This document shows positions 58,935 to 64,000 of a stretch of 64,000 nucleotides of DNA, one piece after another. The number at the start of each line of letters is the position of its first letter. The stretch's first letter is position 1. The stretch comes from Enterovibrio gelatinilyticus (lineage in GTDB: Bacteria > Pseudomonadota > Gammaproteobacteria > Enterobacterales > Vibrionaceae). The translations under genes were made by a program, and so were the position numbers. Below the pieces are notes generated by a model. The model saw only the letters and a list, made by a program, of their open reading frames with translations, made no database searches and had not been told where the DNA came from. The stretch covers positions 1 through 64,000 of the forward strand of contig NZ_JAJUBC010000032.1 of the NCBI RefSeq assembly GCF_028683095.1, in the 5' to 3' direction.

Positions 58935-59582
58935 ATGACCCTTGATTGCCCGCTTTGTCAGTCGACTCATATCGTCGATTTTGAGCAGGATAAACGTCGC
59001 CGATATTTCCGTTGTGACCCTTGTTCACTGGTTTTCGCCGATCCTGCTAGCCGACTTTCACCGGAAGAAGAGAAAGCGCACTACGACCTGCATGAGAATA
59101 CGGCTGAGGATGAAGGCTATCGCCAGTTTCTGAGTCGTGTAGCCACGCCACTGAGCGAAAAGCTTGGTATGGCTTCCAAGCAAGGCTTAGACTTTGGTTG
59201 TGGACCAGGGCCCGTGTTAGCCAGCATGCTGGTTGATAAAGGGTACACTATGTCGATTTACGATCCGTATTTCTCGCCCGACGCGTCAGTGTTGGAGGCG
59301 CAATATGATTTCGTTACCTGTACCGAAGCGATTGAACACTTTTATTTGCCTCACAAGGAATGGGGACTGTTACTGAGTCTGGTTAAGCCTGGAGGCTGGT
59401 TGGCAATCATGACCAAGCTCGTTATTGATGCAGATGCGTTTAAGCATTGGCATTACAAGAATGACCCAACCCACGTGAGTTTTTTTAGTCGCGAAACGTT
59501 CTGCTTTTTGGCAGATCGTGATGGTCTTGACGTGGACTTTGTTGGTAACGACGTAATTTTACTGAGGAAGAAAAACCCATGA
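58935..59582 (+). CDS. Class I SAM-dependent methyltransferase with N-terminal zinc ribbon
   Basis: A 215-aa protein. The N-terminal 35 residues contain CPLC and CDPC pairs (about 5-8 and 27-30), likely a small zinc ribbon. The SAM-binding motif GLDFGCGPGPVLA follows near residue 84, then VTCTEAIEHFY near 126 and LVKPGGWLAIMT near 150. The substrate is unknown. Its stop overlaps the yihI start by 4 nt, and it is probably first in a unit with yihI and the DUF2489 gene. Confidence 0.88.
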   Translation: MTLDCPLCQSTHIVDFEQDKRRRYFRCDPCSLVFADPASRLSPEEEKAHYDLHENTAEDEGYRQFLSRVATPLSEKLGMASKQGLDFGCGPGPVLASMLVDKGYTMSIYDPYFSPDASVLEAQYDFVTCTEAIEHFYLPHKEWGLLLSLVKPGGWLAIMTKLVIDADAFKHWHYKNDPTHVSFFSRETFCFLADRDGLDVDFVGNDVILLRKKNP

Positions 59583-60124
59583 CCCGCAAGAAGAAAGCTC
59601 GCAAAGTCGGCTCTGAAGGTCCAGCGCAATACAAAGATCGCTCATTAAGCAGAGACGACATTGCAGCATTGGCGGCAAAGCGTAAAAACAGACGCAAAGG
59701 CTTGAAAGCAGGCTCGCGTCACTCTGACGGAACCGTAGAGCAACAACGCACGGCACATGCGCAACGTGACCCACGTTTGGGCAGCAAAACCGCCGTGCCT
59801 TTGATTGTTGAGCAAAAACCACATCCTAAATCAGCTGCGGGCAAAAAAGTGCGTCGTATCAGTGCTGAGAAAGAATTGGAGATGTTGGAAAATGACGCAC
59901 AACTAAATGTGTTGTTAGACCGTATTGAAAACGGTGAGAAGCTCGGCGCAGGCTTGCAAAGCTATGTGGATGAGAAACTCGATCGTCTTGAAGTGCTAAT
60001 GAAGCAACTGGGCTTGTTTGATCAAGATGAACCAGAAGCCGATGAAGCACCGAAGAAAGCAAAACGCCGTGGCGATGATGATTTGCTGGCGGAGTTTGAA
60101 AACGTCAAATTTGATCAGGAGTAA
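59579..60124 (+). CDS. yihI: Der GTPase-activating protein YihI
   Basis: Stimulates the GTPase Der (EngA) and so affects 50S ribosome assembly. The 181-aa, highly charged protein starts MTRKKKARKVG as in the family, has a basic disordered N-terminal half (KRKNRRKGLKAGSRHS) and a C-terminal helical domain (ENDAQLNVLLDRIENGEKLG; KLDRLEVLMKQLG) with an acidic end. It overlaps the methyltransferase gene by 4 nt and abuts the DUF2489 gene. Confidence 0.94.
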   Translation: MTRKKKARKVGSEGPAQYKDRSLSRDDIAALAAKRKNRRKGLKAGSRHSDGTVEQQRTAHAQRDPRLGSKTAVPLIVEQKPHPKSAAGKKVRRISAEKELEMLENDAQLNVLLDRIENGEKLGAGLQSYVDEKLDRLEVLMKQLGLFDQDEPEADEAPKKAKRRGDDDLLAEFENVKFDQE

Positions 60125-60622
60125 ATGTTGGAGACTCTTCCTTTAGGTGTTCTGGCACTCGGCGGTGCCATTATTTTAGGGTTAGCGGTTTATGCAGGTT
60201 GGTTGCTGGCAAAATTACGCCATCAAACCAAAGTGCAAGCTGCGCAGATGGATGCTGCGATTAAACAGCGCAACCTTAAAATCATTGAGAGTGTGGATGT
60301 GATTGCGATGGCCACCCTGCAAGAGCAGTGTGATTTGTCGGAAGCCGCTATTCGCCTTTATATGATCATGGACCACCTACAAGGTGATAAGCGCGTTGAT
60401 TATCCAACGCGTTTCCCTGCATTGTATGAGTTATATGACGTGATAAAAGACATGCCTCGTGGTGATGCACGTCAAGCGATGGAAAAGAAAACGCGCATGC
60501 AAGACAACATGATACGCATGAAAGCGGAATCGCGGCTTCAGAAAGCCATTCATACAGAACTGGAAGAGATCCTCGCATTTACAGGGGCAAAGATGACGCC
60601 TATTCGTACCTTAGCGAGCTGA
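60125..60622 (+). CDS. DUF2489 family membrane protein
   Basis: A 165-aa protein with one N-terminal membrane helix (LPLGVLALGGAIILGLAVYA, about 5-24) and a cytoplasmic helical domain with ESVDVIAMATLQEQCDLSEA near 56, the DUF2489 pattern. The ATG directly follows the yihI stop and CAGGAG lies before it. It is regularly found between yihI and hemN. Function unknown. Confidence 0.88.
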   Translation: MLETLPLGVLALGGAIILGLAVYAGWLLAKLRHQTKVQAAQMDAAIKQRNLKIIESVDVIAMATLQEQCDLSEAAIRLYMIMDHLQGDKRVDYPTRFPALYELYDVIKDMPRGDARQAMEKKTRMQDNMIRMKAESRLQKAIHTELEEILAFTGAKMTPIRTLAS

Positions 60623-60679
60623 TTGCTACGATCAAACCTACAGTTTTCCCTTCGACAATACGGGAAAGATTCATCCGCG

Positions 60680-60724
60680 ACCGGAGAGTGTGTCAAAATA
60701 CCGCTTTCCGGTTGTTCATTTTTG
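60680..60724 (+). terminator. Weak terminator/hairpin before hemN
   Basis: ACCGGAGAG (60680-60688) pairs with CTTTCCGGT (60704-60712, one G-T pair) around a 15-nt loop, then TGTTCATTTTT. It may end the yihI/DUF2489 transcript or act in the hemN leader. Confidence 0.45.
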
Positions 60725-60736
60725 GCGGGAACGCAC

Positions 60737-62110
60737 ATGTCTACACAGCAAATCATTTGGGATCAGGCGCTTATTGAGAAGTATAACTACTCAGGGCCGC
60801 GTTACACCTCTTATCCAACGGCATTAGAGTTTCACGAAGTGTTTACTGATGCGGAATTTGATATGGCGTGTGCGCAGTATCCTGAGCGTAACTTGTCTTT
60901 GTACGTTCATATCCCTTTCTGCCATACCCTTTGTTACTACTGTGGTTGTAACAAGGTGATCACCCGTCACGCGCACAAAGCCGATGAATACCTAGATTCG
61001 CTTGAACTTGAGATACGCCAGCGCGCTTATATGCTGGGTGATCGTAACGTCACTCAGTTGCATTGGGGCGGCGGCACGCCGACCTTCTTAACGAAAGCGC
61101 AAATCACTCGACTGATGGGCCTGCTTCGTCAAGAATTCCGTTTAAGCCAAGATGCTGAGATCAGCATCGAGGTAGATCCCCGCGAAATCGAACTCGATAT
61201 GCTTGATCATCTTCGCGCTGAAGGGTTTAACCGTCTCAGCATTGGTGTTCAAGACTTCAACAAAGACGTTCAGAAAGCGGTTAACCGCGAGCAGGATGAA
61301 GATTTTATCAAGGCGTTAGTGGTGCGTGCGAAGACGCTAGGCTTCCGTTCTACGAACCTTGATTTGATTTACGGCCTCCCGCACCAAAATTGTGAGTCGT
61401 TTGCAAAAACGCTAGCACAAGTGCTTGAGATGAAGCCAGGTCGACTGTCTGTGTTTAACTATGCACACTTGCCGAGCCTGTTTGCCGCACAGCGCAAAAT
61501 TAAAGATGCCGATTTGCCTTCACCACAAGAGCGCCTTGGTATGCTCGAGCAAACCATTGGCACATTGACGGGAGCAGGTTACCAGTTCATTGGTATGGAC
61601 CACTTTGCGTTGCCGGATGATGAATTGGCAATGGCGCAACGTGAAGGTATTTTGCACCGCAACTTTCAAGGCTACACCACGCAAGGCGATTGTGACTTGT
61701 TGGGCTTGGGTGTGTCGGCGATTTCCATGATTGGTGATTGTTATGCTCAGAACCAAAAAGAACTTAAAAAATACTACGCCCAAGTGGATGAAAAACGTCA
61801 TGCGCTGTGGAAAGGGGTGATGCTCGATAGCAATGACCTTTTACGCAGAGAAGTGATCAAATCACTGATATGTAATTTCTCGTTAGATAAAAAAGCAATT
61901 GAGCGTGAGTTCAACATTGCTTTTGATGAGTACTTTGCTGAAGATTTAGCGCTGCTGAAGTGCTTCATTGATGACGAGTTGGTGATTGTGACTGATAGCC
62001 ACATTGAAGTGACGCTGAAAGGTCGCTTGCTGATCCGCAATATTTGTATGTGCTTTGACACTTACTTGCGTGATCGAGCTAGACAGCAACAGTTTTCTCG
62101 CGTGATTTAA
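60737..62110 (+). CDS. hemN: Oxygen-independent coproporphyrinogen III oxidase HemN
   Basis: A radical-SAM enzyme that makes protoporphyrinogen IX without oxygen. The 457-aa protein has the CxxxCxxC cluster motif in CHTLCYYCGCNKV (about 61-71), HWGGGTPTFL near 110, and the C-terminal RLLIRNICMCFDTYL. ATG 60737 gives the standard MSTQQIIWDQ start; a longer frame to 60623 is not supported. With hemB, hemC and hemD it covers much of heme synthesis in this window. Confidence 0.96.
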   Translation: MSTQQIIWDQALIEKYNYSGPRYTSYPTALEFHEVFTDAEFDMACAQYPERNLSLYVHIPFCHTLCYYCGCNKVITRHAHKADEYLDSLELEIRQRAYMLGDRNVTQLHWGGGTPTFLTKAQITRLMGLLRQEFRLSQDAEISIEVDPREIELDMLDHLRAEGFNRLSIGVQDFNKDVQKAVNREQDEDFIKALVVRAKTLGFRSTNLDLIYGLPHQNCESFAKTLAQVLEMKPGRLSVFNYAHLPSLFAAQRKIKDADLPSPQERLGMLEQTIGTLTGAGYQFIGMDHFALPDDELAMAQREGILHRNFQGYTTQGDCDLLGLGVSAISMIGDCYAQNQKELKKYYAQVDEKRHALWKGVMLDSNDLLRREVIKSLICNFSLDKKAIEREFNIAFDEYFAEDLALLKCFIDDELVIVTDSHIEVTLKGRLLIRNICMCFDTYLRDRARQQQFSRVI

Positions 62111-62139
62111 TCACGGCAGAATTGTTGAGCGCAAAACCG

Positions 62140-62165
62140 AAAAAAGCCGCAATAGCGGCTTTTTT
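62140..62165. terminator. hemN terminator (bidirectional)
   Basis: AAAAAAGCCGC (62140-62150) pairs with GCGGCTTTTTT (62155-62165) around AATA. It also ends the small minus-strand gene at 62184. Confidence 0.92.
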
Positions 62166-62183
62166 GGTATCTGGCGTTAGCGC

Positions 62184-62297
62184 TTACGCGCCGCTGCTGA
62201 GGCTAAATATCGCCAATACAACAGCAAGAGCTGCTGCTGCCAGTTGACCTGGACCTGCGGCTGCCATTTCATTGAGGGTGAACAGTGCATCGAACAT
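62184..62297 (-). CDS. Orphan small membrane protein (37 aa)
   Basis: The frame reads MFDALFTLNEMAAAGPGQLA and ends VVLAIFSLSSGA: an amphipathic start followed by one Ala/Val/Leu helix. AAGAGA lies 7-10 nt before the ATG. It stands alone between two terminators (62140-62165 and 62386-62414), so it has its own transcript. The leader contains a GCCGCCG/CGGCGGC hairpin (62337-62363). I do not recognise the family. Confidence 0.6.
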   Translation of the reverse strand: MFDALFTLNEMAAAGPGQLAAAALAVVLAIFSLSSGA

Positions 62298-62385
62298 TAT
62301 ACGTCTCTTACTGCGTGTGATGACTAAGGCATTGTCGCCGCCGTAGTGCGAAAATTCGGCGGCATTGTACGTGAATTGTGAACAA

Positions 62386-62414
62386 AAAAACACCAGCTTT
62401 TTGCTGGTGTTTTT
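62386..62414. terminator. add terminator
   Basis: AAAAACACCAGC pairs with GCTGGTGTTTTT around a 5-nt T loop, 29 bp after the add stop. T runs occur on both strands. Confidence 0.9.
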
Positions 62415-62442
62415 ACCTATCACGTTTTGCGGTTTGTCACGA

Positions 62443-63447
62443 TTAGCCGCGAGCTGCCGCCTGGGCTCTGAGTTCGGCTTTCTCACTGTCAGACAAGTAA
62501 GCGATCTCAAGGCCATTTTGCTGTAACACAGTGATTTGCTCAGGCGTCAGGCCAGCTTGTGGTGCAGCAACTTCGTATTCGTAAGGCAGCTCAATGCCTG
62601 ATACTGCAGGGTCATCAGTATTGAGTGAGGCCAAGATGCCGTGGTCGAGGAAGGCTTTTACTGGGTGGCTAGCAAAGCTTTCTACTGTGCTGGTTTGCAC
62701 GTTTGATGTCAGCGCAGATTCAATACCAATGCGATGTTTTGCAAGGTAGTCCATCAAGCTTGGGTCTTGGATGGCTTTTACGCCGTGACCAATACGGGTC
62801 GCACCCAGCTCGTTGATGGCTTGCCACATGCTTTCCGCACCTGCAGCTTCACCTGCATGCACGGTCACATTTAGGTTGGCTTGACGCACTTTGGTGAAGT
62901 GGTCATTGAACTGATGGCCTGGTTGACCGAGTTCGTCGCCTGCTAGATCAATCGCGACGAGGTGTTGTTTCAGTGCGAGCAAAGCATCGAGTTCTTGCAT
63001 GCATGCTTCCACACCAAAGGTGCGGCTCATGATGCCAATAAGGTTGGTTTTCACACCAAAGTCACGGCTGCCAGCTTGTACACCATCGATGACAGCTTCA
63101 ACCACGCCTTGGATTGGCAGGCCATGCTTCATTGCCATGTAATACGGTGAGAAACGCAGCTCAGCGTAATCAATGCGTGCGTTTAATGCATCTTCCACGT
63201 TTTCGTAAGCCACGCGGCGAACGGCGTCGAGATCGCCAAGTACTGCGACGCCCCAGTCGAGTTTAGACAAAAAGCCAACCAGATCAGGCTCATTTGACAT
63301 GACTTGAACATGTGGGCGCAGTGCATCGATAGAATCGGCAGGCAGTGTCATGCCGAACTTCTGACCCAGCTCCAATATTGTGTTAATGCGAATGTTGCCA
63401 TCAAGGTGACGGTGAAGGTCCGTCAAAGGAAGGTGGGTTGCGATCAT
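62443..63447 (-). CDS. add: Adenosine deaminase
   Basis: Deaminates adenosine and deoxyadenosine to inosine. The 334-aa TIM-barrel protein has zinc ligands in [11 protein letters not shown] (about 8-18), VHAGEAAG near 195, IGHGVKA near 218 and [11 protein letters not shown] near 276. The ATG follows AAGGATATTCAG. It is a single gene between two terminators. Confidence 0.96.
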   Translation of the reverse strand: MIATHLPLTDLHRHLDGNIRINTILELGQKFGMTLPADSIDALRPHVQVMSNEPDLVGFLSKLDWGVAVLGDLDAVRRVAYENVEDALNARIDYAELRFSPYYMAMKHGLPIQGVVEAVIDGVQAGSRDFGVKTNLIGIMSRTFGVEACMQELDALLALKQHLVAIDLAGDELGQPGHQFNDHFTKVRQANLNVTVHAGEAAGAESMWQAINELGATRIGHGVKAIQDPSLMDYLAKHRIGIESALTSNVQTSTVESFASHPVKAFLDHGILASLNTDDPAVSGIELPYEYEVAAPQAGLTPEQITVLQQNGLEIAYLSDSEKAELRAQAAARG

Positions 63448-63520
63448 CTGAATATCCTTAAATCAACTTTTGGCAATTATACGAGCTACAGAGCATCTCG
63501 TCAGTACGGTAGATAAACAT

Positions 63521-63545
63521 AAACCGCCCATAAGGCGGTTTTGTT
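63521..63545. terminator. Terminator between glnG and add
   Basis: AAACCGCC (63521-63528) pairs with GGCGGTTT (63534-63541) around 5 nt. It follows glnG on the minus strand; the T-rich tail is moderate on both sides. Confidence 0.65.
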
Positions 63546-63581
63546 ATTGTTGTTTACCAAAATTGTTGAAATTCGTAGTAC

Positions 63582-64000
63582 CTAAGGCATTTGCAACTCT
63601 TTGAGCTTACGCGTTAAGGTATTCCGACCCCAGCCAAGTAGTTTGGCGGCTTCTTGTTTATGACCACGAGTATGATTCAGTGCTTCACGCAGCAAGATGC
63701 GCTCGAACTCCGGCAGAGCTTCTCGTAAGAGGTTGTCGTCACCTTGAACGAGTGAAGAGCGAGCCCATTGAGACAGCGCTTGCTGCCAACTATCGACGTC
63801 GCCACTGACGGATTTAACCTCCACCTGCATTAATTCTGGTGGTAAGTCCTCGGGCAAAATCTCTTTGCCACTGCCCATGACGGTTAACCAGCGACAAATG
63901 TTTTCCAGTTGTCTGACGTTGCCAGGCCAAGGCAGGCCTGAAATCAGATCTAGGGTGGTCGGATGAAGAGATTTCACCTCGATATCTAGCTCGTCAGAAG
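63582..64000 (-). CDS. glnG: Nitrogen regulator NtrC (GlnG), 3' part only
   Basis: Only the last 139 codons are inside the window; the frame stays open to 64000. The visible part holds the end of the sigma-54 AAA+ domain (LPWPGNVRQLENICRWLTVM) and the Fis-type helix-turn-helix (REALNHTRGHKQEAAKLLGW then GRNTLTRKLKEL) at the C-terminus. These match NtrC, which activates glnA and nitrogen-scavenging genes with sigma-54. The receiver domain must lie beyond the right edge. Confidence 0.93.
   Translation of the reverse strand, partial: SDELDIEVKSLHPTTLDLISGLPWPGNVRQLENICRWLTVMGSGKEILPEDLPPELMQVEVKSVSGDVDSWQQALSQWARSSLVQGDDNLLREALPEFERILLREALNHTRGHKQEAAKLLGWGRNTLTRKLKELQMP

Noticed and set aside
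60600-60736. FNR box upstream of hemN
   Set aside because: TGATTGCTACGATCAA has related half-sites, but the spacing is 7 rather than 4, so it does not fit the consensus.

Overview
The window looks like a large-chromosome segment from a member of the Vibrionaceae (Vibrio, Grimontia, Enterovibrio, Photobacterium or a close relative; I cannot settle the genus). The evidence is gene order (thiCEFSGH, aminopeptidase P, a TsrA-like regulator, rmuC-ubiEJB-tatABC-tatD-hemB, hemCDXY divergent from cyaA, cyaY-lptM-lysA-dapF-xerC-yigB, uvrD, ggt-rarD-recQ, ryhB-polA-spf-engB, yihI-hemN), the moderate base composition, and three enterobacterial/vibrio-type regulatory RNAs. There is no insertion sequence, prophage, integron or CRISPR array. 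This is mainly core chromosome with a few accessory islets.

Left edge (1-1660): the window opens just downstream of what was probably an rRNA operon ending in tRNA-Asp. Only the terminator and a tail-like tRNA-Asp remnant are inside. A complete tRNA-Trp gene (875-951) follows, and after it five ~108-bp tandem units. Each unit carries the 3' end of tRNA-Trp interrupted by a 17-nt insert, an intrinsic terminator and a small hairpin. From 1657 to 7754 lie crcB and a TPP-riboswitch-controlled thiamine operon, thiC-E-F-S-G-H.

7800-31150: aminopeptidase P; a LysR regulator divergent from a Bcr/CflA-type exporter; a small H-NS-like (TsrA-like) protein; an EamA exporter; rmuC; ubiquinone genes ubiE-J-B; the Tat translocase tatABC; tatD and hemB; asnC divergent from a large sensor c-di-GMP enzyme; rsmJ with two tiny genes after it; then hemC-D-X-Y on the minus strand. 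hemB, hemC, hemD and later hemN give much of the heme pathway.

31700-44240: cyaA (probable TTG start), cyaY, lptM, lysA, dapF, a DUF484 gene, xerC and yigB. Then comes a four-gene minus-strand operon encoding a DUF2282 precursor peptide, a DUF692 (MNIO) enzyme, a DUF2063 partner and a DoxX membrane protein. This is a bufferin-type RiPP metal-stress cassette. uvrD follows with a LexA-like box.

44300-64000: a DUF2780 protein, gamma-glutamyltranspeptidase, rarD with an unusual leader, recQ, a DUF3630-like gene, yhhQ under a preQ1-I riboswitch, a GNAT gene, the Fur-controlled sRNA RyhB, elbB, a DnaA-box/GATC-rich intergenic region, polA, Spot 42 and one or two further sRNA candidates, engB, cytochrome c4, a CsrB-type sRNA with 19 GGA motifs, a methyltransferase, yihI, a DUF2489 gene, hemN, an orphan 37-aa membrane protein, add, and the 3' part of glnG at the right edge.

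RyhB (iron), Spot 42 (carbon) and CsrB (CsrA titration) all lie within about 7.2 kb. Functions below come from reading protein motifs and gene context; no database search was possible.
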